Source: Trichoplax sp. H2 (taxonomy: Eukaryota; Placozoa; Uniplacotomia; Trichoplacea). Taken from it: a DNA stretch of 49,080 bases. The DNA lies in assembly GCA_003344405.1 (NCBI GenBank), contig NOWV01000319.1, forward strand, positions 1 to 49,080, in the 5' to 3' direction. Both the position numbers and the translations under genes were made by a program. The notes under the pieces are model-generated. The model was given only the letters and a program-made list of their open reading frames with translations. It was not told where the DNA came from and ran no database searches. Positions 24,093-34,452 of this stretch are shown here, piece after piece. Position 1 is the first letter of the stretch; the number at the start of each line of letters is the position of its first letter.

Positions 24093-25115
24093 ATGACTTC
24101 GGGCATATTACAAGGCATTATCGCGGCTTCTCTAATCTGTTGGATATTTGGTATAATTGGCGTTTTAGCAAACTTTTATGTCATATGTTCTTCTTTTCGA
24201 GCTTTTCTTAGTAAAAACGGGAAAAAATTTAGGTTTAATAAAATTCATACATTTTTGATAATTAATTTAGCAATTGCTGACTTTTTTGGTAGTTTATATC
24301 TTGTTGTTATTGCTAGTGCTGATCGTTACTATCTCTACTATCATTCAAACATATATCATTGCTACTTTCAATCATATTGTCATAACGTAACTAATATCTG
24401 GGTACTTACACCGACATGTTCATTTGCACGATTTTTGGCCAATATAGCAACTTTTTTGCCTACTTTCTTAACTTTGTATATTGCTGTCGATCGTTATACA
24501 ACTGTCGTCAAACCACATGGTAAATATCGCTTAACTCTCGATCACGCCAAAATTCTAGTAGTCGGAGCATGGATGATTGCTTTATCTGTAACAATTATTA
24601 GCAATATTCGTTCCGATCAGCTGTATGATCCGCATAATTTTAGGATATTTACAAATGTATGCTATTTTACTGATATATTGGATCCCGTTTTTCAAATTGT
24701 CGCTACAATCGGATTTGCTTTGGGTATACTGTTCTATATTGCCACTATGATCCTTTATATAGCTATTATTGTTTGTATTCATAGAGCGAGATATCGAATT
24801 TCCGATTTAGTTGTTCAGAATCGCTCAAGTCGAAGCCGAGCTCAAATGCGCTTAAGTATTATCACAGGTGTACTAGCTGTAACGAATTTTCTAAGTTGGT
24901 TTCCAAGTCTGGTAGTATTTATTGGCAATGCAATGCGATTAGAATTTTTACTATCTTATATTGGCTACCATCTCTCTATTATAGCATATTTACTGTTATT
25001 TGTAAATTCATGCATGAATCCTGTATGCTACACTATATTAATTTCTAATCATTCAAAACGTTTATGCCTTGGCAAAAAAACAAATTCGCATGCAAATATT
25101 GTGTTAGTTCAATAA
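24093..25115 (+). CDS. GPCR3: class A orphan seven-transmembrane receptor
   Basis: A 340-residue receptor with every class A landmark: Asn27 (TM1), L-A-I-A-D with Asp63 (TM2), Cys109 and Cys190 for the conserved disulfide, D-R-Y 133-135, Trp160 (TM4), L-S-W-F-P with Trp269 and Pro271 (TM6), N-P-V-C-Y 309-313 (TM7). ECL1 carries A-D-R-Y-Y, Cys90, Cys96, a sequon at 98-100 and T-N-I-W. The N-terminus is about 12 residues and shares G-I-L-Q with GPCR4, which supports this ATG. The cytosolic tail is about 25 residues with one Cys. Single exon; AATAAA at 25334-25339. The 19 kb pseudogene and GPCR4 are its nearest relatives here. Signalling partner and ligand cannot be inferred. Confidence 0.94.
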   Translation: MTSGILQGIIAASLICWIFGIIGVLANFYVICSSFRAFLSKNGKKFRFNKIHTFLIINLAIADFFGSLYLVVIASADRYYLYYHSNIYHCYFQSYCHNVTNIWVLTPTCSFARFLANIATFLPTFLTLYIAVDRYTTVVKPHGKYRLTLDHAKILVVGAWMIALSVTIISNIRSDQLYDPHNFRIFTNVCYFTDILDPVFQIVATIGFALGILFYIATMILYIAIIVCIHRARYRISDLVVQNRSSRSRAQMRLSIITGVLAVTNFLSWFPSLVVFIGNAMRLEFLLSYIGYHLSIIAYLLLFVNSCMNPVCYTILISNHSKRLCLGKKTNSHANIVLVQ

Positions 25116-26828
25116 TTTTCATTTGGTATTTGTAGACATCTTAGATTTGAATCATTTACAAACAGCGTAAATTAATTGAAGCTGTTAAGTTTCTCTTTAA
25201 CTTTTGTATAGTGGAAAATTTGTACTGAAGTTAATACAGATGTACAGAAAACTAGAGAATCTTTTTTTCCTTATCAGAAATAGTTCTCTGCATGATCTGT
25301 AAATTTTTTACTCGTGGGCACGTACTTAAAAATAATAAATTTTATATCTTGCTATAATTCCTCATAATAACCGTTTTATAGCATAATTTTTCACCATTCA
25401 TGTGTATTTAGCAAAACAGTCATTCTCTTGCCTCTTAGTAGCTGAAATAAATAATCTAGCTAATCTTGGATCTCAATGTTATTGGAGTTTAAAGCTCAAA
25501 TTTAATTCGAAGCACCGTAGGAAATAATAACTTTGTCCATAAAGACGTTAAAAATATCTTGGTACTAGAAAAAAGTTAAGCTTTGCTATAAATTTACATT
25601 CATTTCTAATTGATTCAAATTTTATCCTAATAGTTAATACTATAAAAATAAACCGATAGTTGATAAATACAGTCATACTTTCCGAAATTAAAGATATATA
25701 GGTTTAAAATAAACTAAAGTTAGTAATAGCCTAAATTAAAAGAAAATTTATTGAAAGACCGTAGCTGGCATTGATATAAAATCTTTTCCAAGTTATTATG
25801 ACTGTTATTATCTAATGTAATTACGGATCTCAGGCTCTATAGTTGAAACGCTCACATTACAATGCATTCGAATTTGATAAATTTTAAAGAGCAGATTATG
25901 AAGTCTAGTAATAAGATCACAATCTAAGTTGATTTACAATTAATTTGATAAAAATATAGAAGAAATCTAAATTTAATATGAACTGACCCATACATCAAAT
26001 CTATAATGCTCAATCGAGCCAATTGTCAACAGTAATATGTTTTGCAAATATACACTTGTCCTTGTTCATTTTAGTATATATTGACTGCATAATTTTGCTG
26101 ATTAATAGCTACTCTTTCTTGGTTCCAATAGCTTATGGTATAGGATTGATCTAACTTTCGTAAAGCATGAAGATGCTTAAATTTTATATCAAATACAAAA
26201 TTTGCTATTTTATTAAATTAATAAGATCAGATTCTACAGGCAACTGTACAGTATGAGAAAGAACTAATGTTAACTGTTAGATTGCTCATCTATGAAGCCC
26301 ACCTTCCTTCTTGTTAACGTAGAAAGACTAAAATTAAAAGAACCGTCTCTAAACATCTACAAAAATTGTTATACTTGTAATTTTTGTTAAATACCGGTAC
26401 TCCTTTAAGTTCTAAGTATATCTAGAATGACTTAACCCATTAGCGGTCATATATCTTATTGAAAGATGATACGTTTTCTTTTGCTAAACATAATGTACTT
26501 ATTAATCCACAGATCATGAAGAACGACATGTTACGCGTAAAACCAGATGCCTGCTCGTGTTCATGTATCTAAAAGCAGTGGTGCAGTGGTAGTGACTGTT
26601 AACTTCAAGTATGAACTTTACTGTGAATATTAAAACAGCTGGAAGTAACACAGTATATTCTCCTTCAATAGCTCCATGCAGTACTCAAACCTTGAAGCTT
26701 ACTCTAAACACAAATTTGTGTACAAATATAACCACCTTTGCCAATAACTATAAATTTAGGTGAAATTTGAATCTAAACATCTATATATAATTTAATTAAC
26801 AATTAGCTGCATTAATTATCACTAGAGT
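25116..26828. other. Gene-free spacer
   Basis: No supported gene. A perfect 14-bp palindrome lies at 26708-26721. A tRNA A-box-like stretch (GTGGTGCAGTGGTAG, about 26579-26593) is followed by only a weak B-box, so it could be a SINE head but is not a tRNA gene. Confidence 0.35.
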
Positions 26829-26963
26829 ATGATAAAATGCTATCAAAATTATGAAATAAGAAATACAGTTTCTTATAAATTTCACTTTATTGCATAAAAT
26901 GGGTTGGCCTGACAAATACTAAGTGCTATTTAGCTTTAGTCTGACTATCTTCATTATTATAGC
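26829..26963 (-). repeat. LTR-2 fragment
   Basis: Aligns with the first 135 bases or so of the solo LTR at 18378, including the TTTCACTTTATT block with the antisense poly(A) signal. It breaks off before the TATA region. Confidence 0.6.
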
Positions 26964-27271
26964 AAGAGTAGCGTATGTACTCCTAGCAATCTTTTAATTA
27001 AAAATTTGAGTTCCTAAAATAAAGCAAGTCTCTAATGTATCTCAAATAGTTAAGAGCATATTCTTGACTTTCAATGTAACGCTTATTTCTTCAATGTTTC
27101 TGATAAAAAAATCCGATTTCTTTTCCTCATAAGAACATTAAAAAGAGACTTGAATAAATTGGATAATTAACTTATATATTTAGCCTGTTTTATAACAGTT
27201 CTATACAATTTATACAAATTAAAATTCAATACACGTCCACATAGAAGTCATTAATAACACTAGTGCATTGC

Positions 27272-28453
27272 TGTGACACTGTTATATACTGTGTTAGAGT
27301 AGAAATATCTATGTTAGGATAATTCTGTTAGCCTATCCTTATTTAGTTAACTTCTAATTTAGATATGCTGTGTTTTAATATAGCACTGGCATTTTATGAC
27401 AGTGACACATATACACATACCGAAATTAATAGTTATAATAGGGAATGCAAATCATGTACTTACAGTTCGAATCATTGTAATTGTAACTTACTTATAGTAG
27501 ATTGTAAATTATCGTGGAAATGCTCCGTGATAGGAAATATCGTAATCTGACTATTCTGTATTATTCATCAGATGTCTATGTTCGTAAATACTGTTGTCTT
27601 ATTGAGGGAGCAGTAGCTAACATTAATATCTAATTCAGTAAATTATTCCAAAGTTAATCGTACTAACTATGACTCATGAACTATTGAGGAAGAATATATA
27701 AATGCAGTTGTAATGTAACTAGTATTGTGATTGTGACTGTTAGCCATGTTTAGTATAATGTACGGTAGATACTTATCCAAAGAGATATTTGGTAGCTATA
27801 ACTATAGTCTGTAGTGATATAGACTCTATGCTAGAGTGCAGATGACTTTATATAGTAAGGTGTTGAGTTACTAATAAGGCCATAGGTAAAAGTAGAACTG
27901 TAAATCATATATTAGGATATTGTTAATTCATTGTACTTTGGCTGGTGTGAATAATGTCTACGTAAGTACTGTAGTCGTGTCCATATTGGATTAATGATAG
28001 TCCGCAGTAGAATAGTGTTACTAAGAATAATTTAACTATGTGTAAAATAAGGTAAAAAGTTGCCATCCGGATTGTAGATGCGAATGCTACGGAAAGTATA
28101 AAAGCATGCAACTTTAGATTATTCTGTTAGTTCGTTGTAGAAGTCTTTAGTAGTAGTATTCGGCTAGAATAGAGCTATGTGTAGTTAATCTTTGTATAAG
28201 ATTCAATAAAGCCTTTATATTTCTAAAATTTGAAATTTCGTGATTGGTGTATATCAGAGCAGTATATTGTGTAATAAAGTGGTTCTTAAATTTAGTGTTT
28301 AACGTAAAATATGAGGCGTTTAAGTCTTTGTGTAGTCTGCTAGTAGGGCAAAAGTGTTTCTGATAGTGCAGATATCGTTCCTGATACGTAGTTCAAGGAA
28401 TTGACTTATTGATCGTACATTGCCTTATCTTGTTGGAAAGCTGTTTTGTGACA
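27272..28453 (+). mobile_element. Solo LTR-3, interrupted by LTR-1
   Basis: The 627-bp LTR starts TGTGACAC and ends TTGTGACA and is flanked by a perfect 5-bp duplication, ATTGC (27267-27271 and 28454-28458). Copy B shows the same junction with a single ATTGC (45375-45379), an exact empty site. A TATATAAAT box is at 27695-27703. A 61-codon open frame inside (27365-27550) has a counterpart in the other copy (45983-46174), but the overall identity is so high that this is weak evidence for coding. Confidence 0.85.
27709..28258 (+). mobile_element. Solo LTR-1 nested in LTR-3
   Basis: A 550-bp LTR-1 with a perfect target duplication GCAGT (27704-27708 and 28259-28263). The uninterrupted LTR-3 at 45896-46525 gives the empty site at 46329-46333. 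The last bases read TATCAGA instead of TATCACA. Its own TATA box is at 28097-28104. It landed one base after the TATA box of LTR-3. Confidence 0.92.
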
Positions 28454-28455
28454 AT

Positions 28456-28974
28456 TGCCTAATAGTAATACTTAATATGGCTATCAGCTACGGCCTTAGA
28501 AAATACATAACATGAGACCCGTTTCATCATACTAGCCACGATCAACAATTTCTTTATTAAGATATGCAGTGCTATACTACATACTATCACTGTATTTCCT
28601 AATACAAAACTACTGCAATTAGCTAAAATTATTACAGCAACATTTATAAATTTATACATATTTAAGTAATAGAATTATTTTTAGCGACACAATCATAGCT
28701 TACCAATCAAGTTGGGAGATCGCTTCTAACTTTACGATCGCTCAATCTATTCACGCTTCTAATTAACACATCACAATAAATATCTCACACTTCTCACATA
28801 CTTAGAGTAATCTAGTTATATTTAGGGATCTTATTATAAACATCTCAATAGAATTGCTACAAAAGCTACGGTATTCCTAAAAATAAGCACTTACACAACC
28901 TTAAAATCTAGCACGCTAGTTAAATTATTCTTGTATATTCTGAGTCTTAATCTTAGCCATATTTTGGAGCTACA
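28456..28974 (-). mobile_element. Old LTR-2 in segmental duplication copy A
   Basis: A TG...CA segment of 519 bases aligning with the solo LTR-2 at 18378-18851 in the same orientation, including the TATA region (antisense near 28640) and the poly(A) signal. It is present at the same place in copy B, so it predates the duplication. No target duplication is visible. A 66-codon antisense-strand frame here is probably incidental. Confidence 0.65.
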
Positions 28975-29140
28975 ATATATAAAGACATTGAATATTTTGA
29001 GCCTTAAATATAAAATAAGAAATTTTGGGGAAATATATGTGCACTAGTGTTATCGTAAACAAGAACAATTAAACTCGATATTTCAATTACTAAAGTCTCA
29101 AATCGGTAAAGGAGTAGCCATTTCATGAAAATAGCAAACA

Positions 29141-29335
29141 TTGACTAAACAGTTAACTAAATTGCATAACGCTCAGCAAAGGCGTTTAAACATAGCCAAA
29201 ACTGAATATGAGCTTTGTAAGACTGGTTACGATGTAATAAAAAGTAATAACCAAAAATCGCATAGTGTAATATTATTAAGTGCTCTTCGATTCATTATTA
29301 TACGAAGATATACCGTTTATAGCCAGTACATTTAG
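29141..29335 (+). pseudogene. Possible gag-like N-terminal relic
   Basis: An open frame of 64 codons with no ATG, beginning T-K-Q-L-T-K-L-H-N-A-Q-Q-R-R and looking like a charged helical N-terminus. The corresponding part of copy B (46695-46757) is broken by deletions. The K-Q-L-T-x-L start also occurs at 4052 in repeat R. Gag-like origin is inference only. Confidence 0.25.
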
Positions 29336-29673
29336 GAAATAGACTTTGATATGTTGACTATTGTATAAATTGAACAAAGTTAGCGTTAACTATTGTATCA
29401 ACTAAAAACTTAATTACTGTTTTGATAAATGCTACACTTCTATAATTGCCAGCTAAAGCTAATAACCCTAGTCTGAAGTCGTTACTGTTTATTACTTATA
29501 ATAATAATTACTAAGTATCTGTTACGGTTTAAGATATTATGTGATAATGTTATTGAAGTAGAAGTAGACGGTTACGTTTAGATAATCATAAATATTATGA
29601 TCTGTTAAAATTGTGAGGTTCAATCGTTAATGGACTTCCATTAACGAATGTGTAGAAGTAAGGTACTTAATAT
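29241..29673. other. Gene-free spacer
   Basis: Beyond the end of the duplicated segment. A perfect inverted pair near 29629-29646 (TTAATGGA/TCCATTAA) is the only structure seen. Confidence 0.35.
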
Positions 29674-29850
29674 GCCAATGACGTGTATTAACCAAAATGG
29701 CGGTTGTCACACTTGTAGGGAATCTGTTAGATCTTAAATGGATTTAAGTTGTTAATTGGCGCTATAATATTATTAGCGCATAATATCAATTATCACATAT
29801 TTGTTCGATAGTTATCAATAGGATTACAAAGTTATAGAAAAGACTAAGTT
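29674..29850 (+). repeat. Truncated LTR-6 copy before the gap
   Basis: 177 bases nearly identical to 30060-30236 (one substitution noticed). It is cut by the 20-N gap at 29851-29870. Confidence 0.8.
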
Positions 29851-29870
29851 NNNNNNNNNNNNNNNNNNNN
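29851..29870. other. Assembly gap (20 N)
   Basis: Exactly 20 N. As at 379-398, the sequence left of the gap is repeated a short distance to its right. The 180 bases in between (29871-30050) hold nothing I can identify. Confidence 0.95.
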
Positions 29871-30050
29871 AATAAATGATAGTAAATCTCTGACTATCTC
29901 GTCTACATCATCTGTGACGCTATAATTATACCATAGTATTCGGTCGTTGGAACTGAATTATTTGGTGATATAGCTAATCTCGCCTCTTTAAGTTAGTAAG
30001 TGGCGTTCTCCGCAAGGATTGGCGTGTGTAGACTACTTTGTCACTAGTGG

Positions 30051-30499
30051 TGTGTGACAGCCAATGACGTGTAATAACCAAAATGGCGGTTGTCACACTT
30101 GTAGGGAATCTGTTAGATCTTAAATGGATTTAAGTTGTTAATTGGCGCTATAATATTATTAGCGCATAATATCAATTATCACATATTTGTTCGATAGTTA
30201 TCAATAGGATTACAAAGTTATAGAAAAGACTAAGTTATGTATAAGAATAATTAACAGGTTGAAAAGGTGTAGATTTGATACAAGTATATAAGAGGTTGTA
30301 ATTTACCTCGCTGGAGAGGAGAAAAATACGGAGACCTAATAAAGTTAGTTTAGTAAATTTATCCAGACGCTTCTAGTCCGCCTTTTACTGTTGTCTGAGG
30401 TCCTTCGCTGAAGTAGAGCGAGTAGTGATGCCTGGTGGCAGTTTTACTGTATGACAGAAGAGAGTAGGATAAGTGTGGAACGGGAATCCGATCGTTACA
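30051..30499 (+). mobile_element. LTR-6, probable 5' LTR with primer binding site
   Basis: A likely LTR from TGTGTGACAG to CGTTACA, with TATATAAG at 30285-30292 and AATAAA at 30338-30343. Directly after it (30502-30513) CGGCGCTGTGAC looks like a tRNA primer binding site with its first T changed, so this may be a 5' LTR followed by decayed internal DNA. The left boundary is uncertain and I find no target duplication. Confidence 0.5.
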
Positions 30500-31521
30500 A
30501 ACGGCGCTGTGACAGTATCATATAATACAATCTTTAATCGACTATTATGCATTATAATAGCATTTCAAGCTTAAATCATATCTTATATATTAAGTCAGCA
30601 GCAATGCATCAATTGAAATTTAGCTTAAAATTTTGTATATAACAACAGTTCTGGAGCTTTTTTGGCTTTAGTGACTATATATTCAGCGTATGTGATTCAA
30701 ATTATATTGCCTTTTGTCTTTCCCTTTTAAATAATATATTTCTACCAGTTGACATTGGCTCTTAATAGAAAACCTAATGAATTAGGGAAAATAAATAACC
30801 AGAAGCTTGCCATTATTTTAGAACCTATTTCAGACACTGAATTGATGAATGAAATCCTCTTAATTAATTTATTAGTGAACGACATTCATTGCGAAAGATT
30901 CACAACAATGAAGAAGATTAACGACTATTTTGGAACGATTACGTAAGAATTAATTGACTTAATTAATCAAGTAATAGTAATTCCTAGGGTATATAGCCTA
31001 CTTCAACCTTGATTTAAGACATCTTCCACAGTAAATATCTGTGATAATTTCACTACAATAAAAGCACGTTCTATCAAGCATTGCATTCTAGATCAAATTA
31101 CTGTGTAAAAGCGAAATATAAATTGCTTCGCGTATTTATAGCACCACCAACATGCAGAATTCTGGTAATTTGCATGATATCTAGTCGATTTGAAAAATTT
31201 CTGGTTAGGTTAGATTTTGTCAGCTAACCGTTTTTCCTAGTATATTTAGAGTCTAGCAACATACAATTTATATTGCTATAATGAACCGCATGAAGAGAAC
31301 TAATTTCCACTTTATCTTGTTCAAATTTCATCCTAGATCAGTGTCAGAAGTTTACTCCAAAAAATTGTTAGCATACCACAACCTCCTTTGTGACACTAAA
31401 TCTTCTCTACTAAAACTGTGTAAAACTTTTACTAAGTACAGTTAAACCCCTACGCTAGATGGGCGCTACCCAGAACTTCTCAAGGTTGGAACAGTACTTC
31501 CGTAACCGACATTGGGTAAAC
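30500..31521. other. Decayed DNA downstream of LTR-6
   Basis: If LTR-6 is a 5' LTR this should be internal sequence, but the only open stretch (30749-30946, no ATG) matches no retroelement domain. I see nothing else. Confidence 0.3.
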
Positions 31522-31891
31522 TGTTAATACATACAAATAAGACAAAGGCTTTCACTTAAGATTACTATCAGTACACTTTATTCTTATCTACACCACTCTA
31601 CCTTATATTACACCTTCTAAAGACTTCATATACTTTCTAAGATATTTGTTATTTACTCTGAATCTCACACAGAAGATTCCACGACTGTAATCTGCTATAC
31701 GGTAATAGTCTTATAACTCAACTATAAGTTCTGTTAACGTAAAAATCCTCTAACACAGAGATGAGCATAGCATCCACATTTATATTATCCTAGTCTATAC
31801 TCCTAGTCAGTTTAATAAGTAACCAGGAATAAACAAGAGCAGTTGCTCAACTCCCTTACTAATAAGCACCAAAACACAATTTACTACCACG
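31522..31891 (-). mobile_element. Possible solo LTR-5
   Basis: A 370-bp segment beginning TGTTAATAC, flanked by TAAAC on both sides (31517-31521 and 31892-31896). On the minus strand an AATAAA lies near 31580. The right terminus reads CG rather than CA, requiring one transition, and I have no second copy to confirm the ends, so this is tentative. Confidence 0.4.
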
Positions 31892-31989
31892 TAAACATCT
31901 CAATTTCTAATAAACAAAAATAGCTAATTAGCTAATCTAACTCATCACGGTAAAAGATACTATAACACAGGAATAAAAATTTTTGTACT

Positions 31990-32285
31990 GGATCATTTCT
32001 TAGAGTTTTTGTCTTGTCGTAAATATACTATGAGTAGTTGTATCGGCTAAGTATTTGTCGTAGTTGATTTCTGCGTAGTCGATTTCTGCCCATTGTATAT
32101 AGGTTAGGTCGACTAAATTTTTTTTAATTTTAGTTGCGAATGTTGGTCGTTAGTTAGTAATTTTGTAGTTTCCGCGAGTTAATAGAATTGGTCGTACTAG
32201 TCCGAATAAAGCAAAAGTAGCACTATGCCGTGAAGTTTGTCGGTGTAACTGCAGTCAAGAAAAGTAATTCTAGGCCGAAACTAGA
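31990..32285 (-). pseudogene. Possible decayed coding sequence, minus strand
   Basis: Reading leftward, one frame stays open for 37 and then 47 codons with a single stop between, in a stretch strikingly poor in C on the + strand. The translation has a balanced look (D-L-T-Y-I-Q-W-A-E-I-D-Y-A-E core, end T-R-Q-K-L). It lies just upstream, in minus orientation, of LTR-5 and could be the end of that element's polyprotein. No domain recognised. Confidence 0.25.
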
Positions 32286-32534
32286 ATAGTAGTTGATAGC
32301 AGCAACTTTTAACAGCAGAATACTTCACTTTACTGTATCCTTTGTCAAGGCTGACGTTTATAGTATAGTTTACTACCGAAAGTTTATTTAATTTAAATTA
32401 TAAGACTGTAACATAATCTCAATTGTAATAAATACCTTAAATTACTAGCCTTATTTGCAACACAAGATTCAATATGTAAGATGCATAGTTTTGAAACTTT
32501 TACAGGAAGTATCAAGTTAGAGAAAAAGACGGTA

Positions 32535-33100
32535 TTAATTAACTATTGTAGACGTTGCAGGGCTTGGATAATGAACTGGATAGGTACTGTAAACATAAAA
32601 TTTAAAGGGCTTCCTCAAAGGCTATCGAGAATATAACCAGATACAACGATACCTGCTCAAAAACATCCGCAATTTAGAGTAAGATTTTACCGATGGAATA
32701 CAAGAGCAGATGTTTGTGCTTAAATAAAAGATCATTATAAGTTCAAGAACATTAGCACAATTAGCCTAACTAACTATGTAAGAGATAGAGTAAATACTGT
32801 TTTAGATTTTTTCTAAGGATTCCAGACTCCTCAAATTTAATAGCCAACTCAACGCTATAATTATAGGAGATAAGATATTACTAGCTTTAATTCAGAAATC
32901 GATATGTTACCATACTTACGATATGCCATAAGTATTTTTATACACCTAAAGGACGCTGGAAGCTAAAAATTCTAGGAATGATCATTGAAACTAGTTAAGA
33001 AGTACCATAGTGTAGCCTCAATGAATGCAACGTATGTGCATGGCAGGATGAGAAAAGTAGATCTAGGACTTAATGAACTTTGCACTACCTGTAATTAATT
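32535..33100 (+). pseudogene. Possible decayed coding sequence, plus strand
   Basis: One frame gives three successive open runs of about 28-33 codons separated by single stops, longer than AT-rich noise usually allows. It contains C-R-R-C-R-A-W, R-F-Y-R-W-N-T-R-A-D-V and Y-V-R-D-R-V-N-T-V-L. It could be an old transposon protein; I cannot name it. Confidence 0.25.
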
Positions 33101-34452
33101 ATAGCTTACAGACAGCACATAAATAGTAGACAAGGTAAACGAAACGATAATACCTAGCAATAGTGAGCTCCTATTCATTATTGTTCGTTTCTCATTGCTT
33201 GTTTAGGTTATTTCCTTTATTTTGAAGTTATCGTCATCGATTTTACATTACTAAGCTTATTGTTCAGAATAGTGATTAAGATTTCGAATGTGCAATAAAA
33301 TTCAGGACATCTTTAAGGAAATGTATTTATTGGCCTAAAATTACGCTAATTATCGTACAGGTAAGAATTGATTGATTCTACATTTATGTAAGTCCGTAGG
33401 TGATTTAAAAACTTATTAACTTAAGTTAATCCTTTGCGTAAGGCCATAAATGATAACTAAATAACGCAATTTCTATTCTTCGTGGTAAATACCGTAATAT
33501 TAAAGACAAGATTACGTTAACGTCTTTGCAGTCAAGTGACAGAAAAGTTTTTTTTTATAAAATGCAAGGACTGCCTGTATTACCAGTAAATTCGCCATTT
33601 ATCGCTACCGCCCTCTTTAAATGGCAACAGCACCAGATCCTATTATATAAATTATTAATCAAATTGTTACCATAAATACCTAAATTGCTGCATTCTTAGC
33701 CATGTTAATGCAGGCTTCGAAGTGACAGTTTTTATTTTTCGATTATATCTAAAAGCATTACGAATAGGTTTAATAAAATATTATAGAGATCAATATTAAA
33801 CTAAAAAGTCTTACCAAGTTTGGATTTCTAGCGCCCGTAGTTTCTATTTCTAGAGATATTTTTTATCACGAATAAAATCTTCTAGACTTATTTTTAGCAT
33901 TTCAAAACAAAATGGATCGATTGTAATTGCTTAAATTAGAGGTAGCAATTATTTCCGTCATATATTGGTTAGTCTAGTATTATAATGAAAATCCAAATTT
34001 TCAATGCCGCAATAATCTTGATTTAATAATATTAATCTAAAGTCAGCTTTCTCAATTCAATTATATTTGATATTGCTGTAAAACAATATTGGATGAAATA
34101 ATTGACAGTGATCTTATTTTCTAATGAGAACAATACCTACTTTATATAAAAGAAAGTATTTGACAGGGTTATAGATTCGACGGGTGGACGTAATAGTTAC
34201 ATTTTCTAACGACGAGTGAATAAATCTTAAAAGAGGTTACAATAAGTTACATTATGCAGAAAAGTTTTATAATACTTTGTGAAATTTAATTAATATCTAT
34301 GGTTCTTTACAATTTATCAGATATCTTAAAAGTTAGACATATAGTCCCATTCAGTCTTAAACTATAATTGTATAAAGGTGAAAGTCAAACTAATCGAGTC
34401 AATAACACATTAAGCATAAAGATTGTTATCTGGATTATTTTATATCATTAAG
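33101..34452. other. Spacer upstream of GPCR4
   Basis: AT-rich DNA without a supported gene. A TATA-like TTGTATAAAGG at about 34368-34378 lies about 80 bases before the GPCR4 start and is a plausible core promoter. Confidence 0.35.

Larger units (their letters stand above)
27074..29240 (+). repeat. Segmental duplication, copy A
   Basis: Matches 44475-46757 at high identity once insertions are removed. The shared backbone is: a left block (27074-27271), an old minus-strand LTR-2 (28456-28974), and a right block (28975-29240). Copy A alone has LTR-3 at 27272-28453, itself split by LTR-1. Copy B alone has a 697-bp insertion and its own LTR-3 at a different site. Confidence 0.85.

Noticed and set aside
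24582-24782. Minus-strand 66-codon frame inside GPCR3
   Set aside because: Antisense shadow of an intact receptor gene.
27425-27500. tRNA-like fold with GTTCGAATC and a 9-bp end stem
   Set aside because: No D-arm, no proper T-stem and no anticodon arm; the match is inside LTR-3 and is best seen as chance.
27365-27550. Cys-rich 61-codon frame shared with 45983-46174
   Set aside because: Both lie inside the U3 of LTR-3; conservation is no greater than in the surrounding LTR.
28459-28659. 66-codon hydrophobic minus-strand frame shared with 45380-45580
   Set aside because: It falls within LTR-2 and has no support beyond the identity of the duplicated segments.
27272-28974. Transposition or swap of a block between the two duplicated segments
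   Set aside because: Perfect but different target duplications at the two LTR-3 copies show two independent insertions instead.
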